A stretch of DNA of 64,000 nt from Malurus cyaneus samueli (Eukaryota; Chordata; Aves; Passeriformes; Maluridae), in the NCBI GenBank assembly GCA_009741485.1, contig CM019218.1, forward strand, positions 33,356,387 through 33,420,386, given 5' to 3'. Each line of letters starts with the position of its first letter. The first letter of the stretch is position 1. The position numbers and the translations under genes were made by a program. The notes under the pieces were generated by a model that did not search any database, was not told where the DNA came from, and saw nothing but the letters and a program-made list of their open reading frames with translations. Below, one piece after another: positions 35,151-47,240 of the stretch.

Positions 35151-38100
35151 GTATAAACCTTTTCCAATGGACTTCTATAAGCAATCACTGTGCATTACAG
35201 TGAACTTTCAGACAGTGTATAAAAGGCAAAAATACCATTCTGCCTGCAGCTTAACAATTTTCACAAAACACCTCAAGAGAATTGTATAAAACAGTTCTTG
35301 AAAGATGAATCTGGAGTTTAGCACTTAACCTCTATAAACAACTTCCAGCTTATTGCAGGTATTAGTTTCATTTTTCCTCCATGGCCCACAAATTCCTGTG
35401 TTATTTCTTTTTGTCCACACCAGTCTTTTATTTTTTCTAATATACTTTAAAGATGATTAGTGATAACACTGATTTAAGTTATTATTAAGCATACTCCTCT
35501 CATATTACTTTAGTAATTAACTTTTAAAAATATCATACCCCATTTAGTAAGTATTAGACCTTGTTTATTTGAATCTATATGTAACTACATTGCTCAATTT
35601 GCTGCCATTTTTTGTAAGTAGTTATGGGTAAAGACATTAATCCTCACTGACACAATTATAAAATTCTGTATTTCTGTAAAAAACAGCATATATGTCTATG
35701 TAACATATATGGGCGATATGTAAATAATGTAAACATATGTGTGTAACATAAAAACACATATATGTGATATGTATGTATAGGTATGTATTAGAAAGTGAGT
35801 TGTGTCCTGTTCTTTACATTGAAGTATGTTAGCATAGCAGTATTATAAAGGACACTACACTTCTGATTCCCAGAACTAATTTTTGCATTGATGCAGTTAT
35901 ACATGATAATCTTGAACAGAGCAGAGGCTCTTTGATGGCCATCTCAGCAATTATGAGGAAGTAGAAACAAGAACCACAAGAGAAGAAGGTGTTTGAACAT
36001 CTGGCATCTTCCTCCTCTCCCCTTTTCTCATTTAATTCCTTTTCCTTTGGTCTGCTCTGGTGAGAGGTGTCAATGCTCTTCTACTGTGCAGCCTGCATGG
36101 CTCTCAGGCAAGAGCTGGAATTTCTTGACATGGCTGCTATTCCATGTGGTGTGAAGTGAAAAGGCGAGAGCAGAGAGTTGGAACTGATAAGTAACAGAAC
36201 CCAAAAGAGACGGCTGTCAATGTATTAAAGGCAAAATTAGGGGATTAGTTTATTTATTTAAGCTTCATCTATGTGAATTATATGTTCTAGTCTAAACATG
36301 GTGATGGGAAGTAATTTCCATGTAATGTGTTTTTCTCAATCCTTGGCATGTTTTGATGAGCTTGCTTCATTTCTTTTGTATCACCATATGCATGGCAATT
36401 TTAGCTCACACACACATAAAAAAGAAATCTCTAGCTCGTTGCCTGAACTGGTTTAATATTTTGAGAGTATGATTATTTCTCTGCTCATAAGTGATTTTTT
36501 TCTCTTAAAAGTAAGATGTAAGCCTCTCATATTTTTTTTTTATTTCTCAGCATTAAAATTAATACTGAACAGCTGCTAGTGATCATTGAACTCTTATTTA
36601 CTAGCTGGAGCAAAGCTGTTGGATGGAAGCAAGTTAAAAACACTTTTTGCAATTTAATATTGCAGCCATCAACACTTAAATAAAACTTCTGAAAATGCAC
36701 CTGAAACTTGAATCTCTTGTTCCCTTCATCAACTACTAGCTCAACAAAATTTCCAGGAACAGATTGTCCTTTTGTCAGCCTTGAGAATTGATAGTAACCA
36801 ACAAATGGATTAAAAAGCATACTTTTACCCTGTTTTTTTCCTGCGTGCTGTAGGGTCTTGCATGTTTTAAATATTTAATGATGTGGTAAAAGCCTAATCT
36901 CCTTGGGGAAGGAAGTTCTGTCATTTAAAGTGTGTGATCACTTCTCTAGCAAACAATGTGGAAATCTTTGTATCATTCTTTCTTGTATGCAAGTAGTGCC
37001 TTATCAAAAATAGGTGTATATGTGCTGAATATAATTAGTAAAAAGAAGTGCCCTAATCCAGAACAATGAACTGTTGATACTGGATTTACTCTGTGATACA
37101 GGATTTACTCTGTGATACTGCATTTAGTCAGGATTTGCTTCAAGTGTGTTTTCTGTGGGAAAAGTAGAAAAGATTAGAACTTAGTTAAAATTCAGAGGTT
37201 CCTTATTAAATTATGTTGAGGCAACCAAAACTAGAAAAGTGAAAAGAGTGTTAAGAATTATGAATATTGTATCAAGTGGCAACAAAATTACGGGAATTCT
37301 TGTCCTTTTTTCATCGGTTTACCATAGTAATTTATTTGTGGAAGGAGAGTCATAAGTCTTTCCAGTTCTTTTACAGCAGTTGGTTATTATGGCTGCTCAT
37401 AAGAGATTGTAGGTACAGAAATCGAGGTAGTGGGGTTTTATACCTTTGTTTCTCTTGATGCTCAAACATTTAGTAACCTACAATTTTTGTCCTCTCACCT
37501 GTATAAAAATCACTGTCATGTGTTTTGCAGATGCCAGAAGTAACACTTGGTTTTTGGATTAAAGTTTTCTTTCTATTCAAATGGTAACATTGTTGTATCT
37601 GTTGTCAGTGACTTGAAATACATTCTGTGAATTTTCATTGTTGAAAAAGTGACCCTGCATGTCTGTGCCAGATTTATAAAGATGGAGATAGCCTTGACAT
37701 GAACAAATGTGTATTAATATGTTTGTTCTCTGCATTCAGACTATCAAATTATTGGAGTATAAAGATTAGAGGCATTTCCAAGTATTTTCTGAAGGTACGT
37801 ACAGGGAGGAAAACTCATACAGAAACACTGAGACAACATTAAACCCAGTGCAAAGTGGAAGGGACAACTTACAGAAAATTGAAGTGATAGACCAAATTGT
37901 ATTTAGAGTTTCTGAGTGCTTCTTGCCTAAAAATGTTTCTAGTTTCTTTTTCAAAATAACCTCATGCAAGTGCCAGAAAAGAAGAGTTTACTTGAGTTGA
38001 ATTGGTTTGCTTTATGATGTCATTCCCGCAACAGTTAGCTAGTCAACAGTTTTAGGGCTGTAGCTTCTTTTAAGTAACCAACAGAAGATTATGCACATGA

Positions 38101-38708
38101 TTTTAATTCAAGTTGCATCTCATGAGTTCAAACAATTTGAATTTATGTCGTTGGAGGAAGCAGTCTGTCCTCTCTCCATCTTCCCAAACATAATGTAGGA
38201 ATGTAAAATTCTGGAGTACACTAACAGTGGTCATATGTGGGTGCCTCAGGAAAAATACAAAACCACCGATAAGATAAATTATATTTCCTCTAGTCCTTTT
38301 CCATTTTCTAGTAAGGAACTTCCTGCACTGAATATACTTAATATGTATTTTCAATAACCCACAGTAGTTTTCTTTATCATGTAGTTGACCATTGTCCTCT
38401 TGAACCATTGTAAACTTTTATTATTCACAGTATCCTTTGGTAAGAAGTTGTACAGATTAGTTGGCTTTGATTCTGGCTCCTGCTGACCTATCTTGATTAT
38501 TTTTTTGGTTCCTTTATTGAATGACATTATAAATAGTGATTCTAGCCAACCTCTCTATGCCCCTAATGATTTTGTAGACTTCTGACAAATACTCCACTCT
38601 ATTCCCCATCATCCCTTGAAAAAACTCATGAATGTTTACTTCATGTAAGAATGAGCCTGTATCTCTGACTATCTTTATTTCTTATTTCTGGACTGTTGGG
38701 TTGTTTGT

Positions 38709-38766
38709 TTTTTTTTTTTTGTTTGTTTGTTTTGGTTTTTTTTGTTTTTTTTTGTTTTTTTTTTTT
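38709..38766. repeat. T-rich low-complexity stretch
   Basis: A run of T broken by single G (GTTTGTTTGTTTTGG and longer T blocks). Simple sequence; no coding meaning. Confidence 0.85.
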
Positions 38767-39107
38767 GTGAGATAGGAAGGGCTGACTGTATACAATACTC
38801 AAGGTCTTAGTCAACCATGGATACATACATCATCTTCATGTTGCCATCTGCTATGTCTGAATGCCTGACCTTTGATTTTTTTTTACTGCTATTTAGCATT
38901 GAGTTGTCATCTTTTCTTAATGTATATCATAAAAATGAAATCTTATTCTTGATTGCTAATAGTTTTTTGTATGTTTAATGAACAGTTAGGATTATTTTTC
39001 TGATATACATTATTTTACAGGTACCTACATAGAACCTCATCTACCAATTTATCCCCTAGTTATACAATACCATGAAGTTGCCCAGCAGTTCCTCTCACTT
39101 GTCCCTT

Positions 39108-39215
39108 GAATGGTTTGGATTGGGACTTTAAAGATAATCTAGATCCAACTGCTGCTATGGTTGCCAGGTTGGTGAAGGCCCCATCCAGTCTGGCTCCTTC
39201 TTTTGAAGGAGCACT
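39108..39215 (-). mobile_element. CR1 LINE 3'-end fragment
   Basis: AATGGTTTGGATTGGGACTT, AAAGATAATCTAGATCCAAC and AGGCCCCATCCAGTCTGGCTCC match, in order, the reverse complement of the conserved avian CR1 3' region. The copy is diverged and has an internal deletion. A 60-codon open frame across it is not a gene. Confidence 0.65.
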
Positions 39216-41195
39216 GTGTTTAGAGACCTACGGAATCCATTCCAAATTTGAACGCAGAGCTGTTAATGATCCAGATGGAAGATCATGAGTCAGGTTTTCT
39301 ATATGTGAACACTTTGTGCAAAAATATTTTTTAATGGAAACTGAGTGAAAATATTGATCTTAATAAATGATAGCTCATCAGCCTAAAAAGGGTAGCTTTC
39401 TGTGCTGTACTGTATATTTACAGATGATCTAGACAAGATGCAAATACTTAAATGACATAGTCTGGTGTTACAAGGGTATTCAAATTAGCAAATATGAAGA
39501 TGGAAGTACTGGAGTAAGACCTTGCAAATCTGAGGTAATGATGAATGAAAATTATCATAAAGCAATTCACATAGGGTAAATAATTTTAAAATTTACAGTG
39601 ATTAACTTACTTCTTTTGAATGGCATCTTACAGGTTCTGTGAAAATAGCAGGGTAGTGCCTGCTAACACAGTTGGTCTCCACATCTCAGAAGAGATGTAA
39701 TAAATCCGGAGAAAGCAGAGCAGTGGTGATCAAAATCAGTGAAAGGCCAAATAGCTGAAGAGATAAATGAGGGGTCATATGGTAGTGGTGTATTCCTAGT
39801 GCAGGACTGAAATGTGAACAGGGAGCAATCGTACACTGGCTTCCTGTCAAGTGTTACTGAACCTTAAGTGTAACTAGCAGAATGCCAATTGGAAGCAAAG
39901 ATGTGCTTCCTACAGCATGGAATTACATTACAATTTGCTTACAATAGAGTGTTATGGGTGGTAAAGTTTTCATGATTCAGGAAGGTTCTGATGAACTTGG
40001 AGACAAAAAGTCTTAAATACCATCTTTGTCTTTGTGTTTTGTGTCCCAGATTACTATATCCCCAGAAAATATTCTGGCAAGTGTGATCATATGCTTTCTG
40101 TGTCCTTGTGTTTAAGGAAAAACACCAGCTGTTGGCAATAGTCAGGGGCAGAAGATTGGACTAAGTGGATCTTTGGTCTAATGCAGCCTGTCTCCTCTTC
40201 TGATTAGCTGTCCATGCTATCTGCTTTTCTACTGTCTAACCTAATTTTTTTCTGCTGCAAATTAAGTTGATATTTTTGGATTTGTCCCAACTTCAAATGC
40301 CTTTGGCAAAATTCCATTTTGGTTTTTTAATACCTGTCTTCCATTTCAAACCTTGAAGGACCTTTGATTAGGAGCTCAAGTTTCAGCCACAAAAACTGCT
40401 GCTTGAAGCCACCTTCAGCTGCAGCTATAAAACAAGTGCATACTCAGACCAAGCTACATTGTTGACAGTTTCCCTCACCAATATTTTTTAGGGACAGACT
40501 GGTTAGACAGTCCCAGATGAGATACCCTTTTCCTCTGTTCTTGTGTATTTCACTTGTAGGTTTGATGTTGGCTGAGCCCATGTGATTATTGTGGCATGTT
40601 CTATGAACAGGAGAGACTTCCTGATATGATACAGAGCCCATCTCTACAGCCATGCCAAGATAAAAATAAAACATTAGCTTGTGCTGCTCTGCTGGCAGAA
40701 TTTAGTATGTTTATTTACCTGCCTTTGTGCCACCTTCCTTCACTAGAGCCAGGCACCAAGGCATTTGCCACTTGCCACAGGGACCCACTTACATGGCTGT
40801 GTCCTGTTCGCTGCTGCTAGGGGTGTTGACATCAGTGCTGAGTTGGTCTTGGCATGAGTGTCTCTGTGGTTTTTCATCTTCTCCTTGTGCCTGCCTTTTT
40901 TAGTGCTCTTGATCTGCTGCTGGAAAGTACAATCCTCCTTGAACATACTGAGATGTCTCCTTCCAAGTCGTAGTGTCATGGTGTGTCTTTCCTCCTTAAC
41001 TCTTTCAGGGATTGCTGTGTTGTGTGGCAGGATGGATGTATGCTCCCCTCATGGAGGAGCCCCGTTAGGGTTTGGTAGATGTCCCACACTATGTGGACTC
41101 CCTCATGTTCCATCTTCCTGTCATATATGTTCTTTTGGAGTCATCCTGCTTGATGTTGTTGCTGTCCTCATTTCACACATTAGTGAAGACAAGAT

Positions 41196-41330
41196 CTACT
41201 GTATTTAAGGAGATGGAAAATCTATGGATACAGAGCCAGTGCCCTCTTTTATTAACAGTACTGCAACAGATTTAGTTACGTGCCCTAAAGATAAGGAGGC
41301 TAAGAGATTAGAATTACAGAATGAAAAAAG
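41196..41330 (+). other. Coding-looking open segment, gene not recognised
   Basis: After an AG at about 41208 one frame reads DGKSMDTEPVPSFINSTATD and CPKDKEAKRLELQNEKRF, with a charged, exon-like composition. No good donor follows the open part, and the upstream pyrimidine tract is weak. It may be chance. Confidence 0.2.
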
Positions 41331-42383
41331 ATTTTTTTCCTGTTTTCTTTTTCCTGCTCTGCTTAGCAAGCTGTCAGGCCTCACTCACCATGTTTTTGTG
41401 ATGTGCTTTGTCCACTGACACATCAAGAGAATTCTCAGGTTTTGTTAGTGAGGTCCAGGTTTCTTCATGGCTGGTGCTGCCCCCTGAGCACAGTGCCATG
41501 AGTGCAGTCATGTGGCTGCCAGCTGGGACGATTCTGTGCCGCTGGCAGCTCTGTTGATTACTTGAACACTGTCAGCGCAGACAATATTTTGCTATTTGCA
41601 TGCTATCTAGCCGAACGCCTCACCAAAGTTTTTCTGCCAGTTTCTTGTATGTTCAAAAAAGTTAATTGTTATTCACATTTATAATTAGAGTTTGTCCTGA
41701 AATTTACTTGTTCAGTAAAGAATTTAACTGTATTTATACCCTTGGTCATTCTTGCACAGTCCTTAGCAGCAGCTCTTCTCCTCAGTAAATGACTGCATGT
41801 CTACTGCAAAAAGTTTCATAAGCTTTGAAAGAGTTCTTCAGAGCAGTGTATTGCTGGCCTACTTGTCTCCTGTAGTTGTGTATTGTATGCACGTGTTGGG
41901 CATTTATGCTTTTCCTTACTGAGAAAATGGATTTATGAAATAATGGGGATAATACTAAGTGGAAAGGTCAATAGTTCAAAACATCTTAGAAGATCAGTTT
42001 GTGTTATTCCTTGGTATATAAAGTTAGTGACACTGATGGTGAGCTATTAATATTCTGAGTTTATCCTAAGAAGATAACTGATTGCTTCCAGTTTTTTTAA
42101 ATGTTGGAATAAAGATTTTAATTTTGGTGGTAAATCCAGACTATAAGTAGTTTGACTTTATAACACTGTGCCACTGTTTAAAATACCATAATTATTTGAC
42201 TTCAAGCTGTCTTTGTTCAAAAACACACTTCACTACCACTTTCCTACAATCAAAATTTTCCTAGGATCTGGAAAACTTATTATTGTAAAACCTTGCATAA
42301 TTAAGGTAGCTGTAGAACTGACTTTCCATTTGTATGTTTCTTTGAAGAAGACTTGACAAGTAAAACAAATTTTTATAGCAAAA

Positions 42384-42461
42384 ATCCATGCTTCTAGTTC
42401 CTTTTAGGTTTGTTGACAAAAATCCATGCTTCTAGTTCTTTTTAAGTTTGTTGTCAATTCC
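42384..42461 (+). repeat. Tandem duplication of a 38-39-base unit
   Basis: AAAAATCCATGCTTCTAGTT followed by CYTTTTARGTTTGTTG occurs twice in a row with few differences. Confidence 0.8.
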
Positions 42462-42706
42462 ACAACAGCCTCAGTGAATCTGAGACACAGAAGCGCACCC
42501 TTTATTTTTTTTAAACAAATGACACTTTTAGAGATTTTAAATTAATTTTTGAGTATCTAATAATGTTTCACAATCCTATTTTTGATTTGGAGCTCTGAGT
42601 TGTGGCAAAAAAATCGAGAATTATACAGTGTTATTTGGCACAAATTTAATTCTCCCAAGGGTTGGGTTTCCACATTAGTATTAAAGGCTCTGCATCTGAG
42701 GATGAA

Positions 42707-42744
42707 GTTCAACAACTGGTTTGCGTTCAACAACTGGTTTGCGT
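42707..42744 (+). repeat. Tandem duplication of an 18-base unit
   Basis: GTTCAACAACTGGTTTGC is present twice, head to tail. It lies in TTBK2 intron 1 outside any supported exon. Confidence 0.85.
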
Positions 42745-43381
42745 TGTTTACTCCAGCCTTTCCCTGTTCCCTACAACTAACTTCCATTCTTTCTCTTTTT
42801 CTGACATAAGTCTTTGTGCAATAGTGTGACAGATCAATTTAGGAAATTAACTCATGCATTTAAAAAATACCACGGCAAAAATGTCATTAATTAAATAGTG
42901 TTTTTGATTTATGACTCATTCTGACTCTCCCCTGACCAAATTCTTCTGGTTTTCCATAGGTAATAAATTACATTCTGTGTTTCAGATAGGAGCCACAGCC
43001 ATATAATCTCTCCTTCTCATGCACATACAGATGCTTTACTTTGTCTGTGGCAAGGTATAGAGTACCCTTTATCTCAGTTGGTATGATCAAGAAATATTGA
43101 AGTTTATTTCAATGCAGATGCTTTTAAGTCCTATTTAATTTTCAAGCTGTAAATTCTGTTTTGGACTTGGAGAGGGTTTTGTGTGCCTAAAACTTGTATG
43201 GTTTTGCTACATGTATTAGTTGGCTTAGTAAAACATAAACTTTGCCTTACTTGGGCTTTCATAATATTTTGGTATTGAATTCTCTTGCAAACTGAGAATA
43301 GCATGGAACTTGAAATATATGTCTTTTTTAAGTAAGACTTGAAACTAAACATTGTGTTTTTAACTCTGTCTTCAAACTGAG

Positions 43382-43493
43382 AAAATATCGCCACCAAAAT
43401 AACAACTGCAGAAGTTGCCAGAAGGAGATACAGACTCCTTGGCAATAGCACACAAGACAGTTGGGAGTTTTTCACACCTGGAATCTGCAAGTG
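43382..43493 (+). other. Exon-like segment with a good donor, gene not recognised
   Basis: A pyrimidine tract and GAG precede 43382, and GTGAGG follows 43493. One frame reads ENIATKITTAEVARRRYR and LGNSTQDSWEFFTPGICK, helix-like and then aromatic, starting with two bases and ending with two bases of split codons. It lies 1 kb before the 164-codon open frame on the same strand but their phases do not join directly, so another exon would be needed between them. Confidence 0.3.
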
Positions 43494-44437
43494 GTGAGGA
43501 GTATTTTTGGCACTCAAGTGCTTAAGGAAGGAAAACCTAAAATGACATTGGTTCTGTGTTGAATTTTTTAAAAGGTTTTCTTCACAACCAGTACTGTTAG
43601 AAATTTAAGTCAAGGTCTTAAATTCAGTTTTGTTATTGATGTGTTGAATGATGGTTTTCAAAACACTAGCTTTTAATGTATGTATTTAAAAATATTCAGG
43701 TTTAAGTATAGGATAGCTTTCTAGTTTGGATGTTCAGACACACTTAAACAATTTCTATCTCTAGAATTAACAATTTGTACGTGTTCTGAGACTTTCTTAG
43801 TCCATTGAAGGCAATGGACTTCACCACAAACGTGGTGAAATTAGGACCTTTGAACATTTCCTGCCCTGATTTTTTCATTATGGTGGCCTTTTACAATTTT
43901 CTTTGTTCCTTAGGTTCTGCTTAAAAATAGAGTACAGCAATGGAAACCATTTTAGGCAGATACCAGTTAATTTACTGTTTTTAACATGAGCGGAAGGCAG
44001 GCAAATAGAGCTCCTCATATGCTCAGAGAGTATCTAATAGTAAATGGTTAGTACTATTCCATGATGGAGGCAACAGAACATGTATTCCTTTCTGTGGAAC
44101 AGAACTAATCTTCTGTTCTCGCTTGCTTTGTCCTGGAACTTACAGTACCTCCATTCGGCCAAAATTGTCTATGCTACTTTTTATGCCTTAGGTCTGAATT
44201 TAGCCATCTATAAAGGCTGGTAAGCAGAGATTGTCTTCAGTTTAGGCTGTCTCTAAGGAAATGAAATACATGTGCACAAATTACCTGAAAGGATTGACTT
44301 TTTTTCTGGAAATTTTGCACTATTGTTTTCTAATACCATGTAATCTCTTAGATACTTGGATGGGGTAAACTAAAGAAGTTTTTGTGGGGTTGATGTGTAG
44401 TTAAAAGTCAGTTAAGTGGATAGAAGGGTTTTAAATA

Positions 44438-44932
44438 ATGGATGTTGTGTGTGCAGTATTCTGCATATTAACACTAATGCTCCTTGCTCTTATTTTATAC
44501 TGTGATCAGTTCCCAGCAAAGGCTTATGTTATAGAACAGTCTATCCTCATTGTGTTGTCCTACTTACTCCATGACCTGTCATCTGGAAATAAATTTGACA
44601 GAGGGCTAATTGTCTTTAATTGTGATAGTTCTGTTATCTTGAAAAGTTCCTCTGAAGAGATAAACTGGTCTGATAAGAAAACCGCTGAGTTTAATGAATA
44701 TAGAATTTTAGGAGATACGTTGCAACTAAAATGGCTGTTACATTTTTTAGGAGAATTACAAAGAAGTGTTTGTTGTGCTGAAAATAGCCTTACTGCCATC
44801 TATAAAGCTGCACAGCTAAAGGATTCGTCTGCTGAAGGAGTAACGGAAAGCTTACACCTTAACTGTGTGTCATTAATTATTCATCTGCTTCAGTGGAATA
44901 AAGAACATGCTGGAGCTTTCTTAAATTGTTAA
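44438..44932 (+). CDS. 164-codon open frame, possible terminal exon of an unrecognised nested gene
   Basis: This is among the longest open frames in the AT-rich part of the window. The ATG at 44438 may not be the true start: two in-frame acceptors occur, GTGTGTGCAG before 44457 and the better one, with a long pyrimidine tract, before 44510. From 44510 the frame gives 140 residues (FPAKAYVIEQSILIVLSYLL, then LGDTLQLKWLLHFLGELQ, then LHLNCVSLIIHLLQWNKEHAG) and a stop at 44930-44932. The leucine-rich amphipathic pattern resembles an all-helical, armadillo-like C-terminus. I do not recognise the family and saw no clear polyadenylation signal close behind. It could also be an intronless retrocopy remnant or a chance frame. 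The hydrophobic start before 44510 is probably intronic pyrimidine tract, not a membrane segment. Confidence 0.4.
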   Translation: MDVVCAVFCILTLMLLALILYCDQFPAKAYVIEQSILIVLSYLLHDLSSGNKFDRGLIVFNCDSSVILKSSSEEINWSDKKTAEFNEYRILGDTLQLKWLLHFLGELQRSVCCAENSLTAIYKAAQLKDSSAEGVTESLHLNCVSLIIHLLQWNKEHAGAFLNC

Positions 44933-45549
44933 CAGTATTGTAGGCTGTTAAAGAGCTATGCTGAAAACAATGTATTTCTGTAAAACAAATGTGACTGTAT
45001 TTACTTTTATGAGTCTTTTATTAATCTGTGAAATTTGGAATGGGTCAAACAGTCTGAATTCAGATCCTTCTAAATTCAGAGAAATTTAATTTTCAATCTT
45101 GACCTGAGAACCACCTCTAGAGAATGCGTATTTAGGTCTGTCCAGAAGTGCTTTATATGTAGTCCTCTCTAATAATTGGTCTCTTGCATAATGTGAAGTC
45201 CTCTCCCTCTTTTCTTCTGTATAAATTTGGGGAAGGTGATTGTAAATTGCACCTACTAGAATACACATTATCTGTTATGAGGTAAGGAATATAAAGGTTT
45301 TCATCCACTGTAGTACATCAATAACTAACAAATTTGCAGTTATACAGTGTTAAGGCCATTAGGCAACACATCAGAGCAATGAAATTCCATCTAGACCAGA
45401 TTGTGAATAAGGTCTTTAAAAAATACATTCTTGTAGCAATTCCTGAGTGTGAGGATGGAGGTGTATAAACATCTGATAAAGTTGTGGTTTAGCAAAAGTA
45501 TAAAGCAGTTTCAGACTTAAATTAGGGAAATAAGACTGCTATCACAGAT

Positions 45550-45567
45550 AATAATAATAATAATAAA
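45550..45567 (+). repeat. Short (AAT)n microsatellite
   Basis: ATAATAATAATAATAATAAA; it includes an AATAAA at 45562-45567 that is a by-product of the repeat and not good evidence of a transcript end. Confidence 0.85.
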
Positions 45568-47209
45568 AAACTTCTCCATGTTAGGAATTGGTATGATAGA
45601 GTGTAATTCAGTGTGGTTATCACTGTTGCTGTCTATACCACAAGAAGAATGTGGTGCAAGGAGAGGGGTTTTGCAGAAGGTCATGTAAGAGACCCATGAT
45701 TATGAAGGAAGGGTTAAAGCTAAATGTATTAATTCACAGGAGGTTAAAACAAAATTTTAGATGTTTAAACGAGTTGAAATTAGTGGAAATGGAATTTCAT
45801 TACCAAAACTGTAACCAAGTCCTGTGGTAAAAAACTAAATATTAAACCTTGAAACAAAGCAAGTTATGCTTATTATGAGGAAAGGAACATACTCGAATAT
45901 GTTAGCAGTGAAGACCATTTGGAGTCTTGCATATTAGTATGTGCTAATTCTCTGAAAGGGGTTGAAGTTATGAAGTGGCCTGATCAAGTAAAGGTTTGGA
46001 CCAATTTCAAGCCTTCTGACCTTCAAATTTGTCATTGAATCCTTCTTCTGCTTTACTTGAAGTCTTGAAAAAAACAGGATTTTCAAATTGACTTCAACAT
46101 GTTTGTAATGCTTGCAGCTGATTATTAAGCTTCAGGAGGAGCTTTTCTCCTTGTCTTCAGGGGCTCAGGAGATAACTTCTGCCTCCCATGCATGATGATT
46201 CAGTGGGTCCTGGTGCTGTTGTGCTTTGAGTACCTATTATTGATGACATAGAATAGATATTGTTGCTTTGTTATGATCTTAGATGACAAGAGGTGTAACA
46301 AGGAATTAGTGCGTTAGAACAGGATTGAGGATTTGTGTACAAATGAAGCTTTTGTTACCCTGGCAATGCATATCACAATTCTTAAAATACAGGATGGTTC
46401 TTTGAATATATGTGCTGTACCTTTCCATTCTGGGCTAGTTGCTGATGCTGTCTTAGTATGCTCAAGAATCCATGAATGAATAGCTCTCAGAAATACTTGT
46501 CAGAGTTGTGACTATAAATTGTAACTTGAAATGTATTTTTTAAAAAAAAAAGTTAAGTATCAAGTCAGGAATCAGGTCAAGGCTGATAGGAGTATTAATA
46601 AAAAGCCCTGAACTTTGATTTGATAAAACATCTACTTTTCCTACTGGTGATGAATTTTGCTCATGTTTGACAGCTTTGGCAAAAATCTTACTTGCAGTTT
46701 TAGATTTTGCTCTGGTGAAACAAATAGTATCTCCATTACTTGTTTTAAGCAAATGTCAGGGAAAAAAACCCTCTTGAAGACAGTACAGAAGCAAACAATT
46801 TGTTTGTGAAGACCTACCCCTACATTGGTGTAACTGGCACATGGTAGAAAGAGAAGCAAACATTTGAGTTAGGGGAAAAAAACACTGTGTGTGCTTTAAG
46901 CATGTAATTTTGGAAATAGATCTTTTTCCCTTCATTAGTGCCTTCTCATTTTATCTTAGCTCCTGACTGTTTTATAATAATTCTGTTAAAAAGGACAGTA
47001 ATTACGGTCAGTGGTTAGTAACATTAAAGGGGTTCACATAAATGGCTCTAGTTCTTTTTAGAATTTCGACCTTATCTGCAGGGGAGAATTTACTATCACA
47101 GGTAGAATTTAAATTGGTTTAGTTCAAACTGATTAGATTGCAGGATGGATGCTGGTACTCAGAATATACAATCTTAATTTGTTTCCCCTTCATTTGTTTG
47201 AATTAAACC

Positions 47210-47240
47210 AATTCAGGCTATTCTGAGTATAGCCTGAATT
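47210..47240. repeat. Perfect inverted repeat, 12-base arms
   Basis: AATTCAGGCTAT and ATAGCCTGAATT are separated by seven bases (TCTGAGT). Lies in TTBK2 intron 1. Confidence 0.9.

Noticed and set aside
43131..43517. 128-codon minus-strand open frame opposite the 43.4-kb segment
   Set aside because: It overlaps a better exon candidate on the + strand and shows no motif or splice signals.
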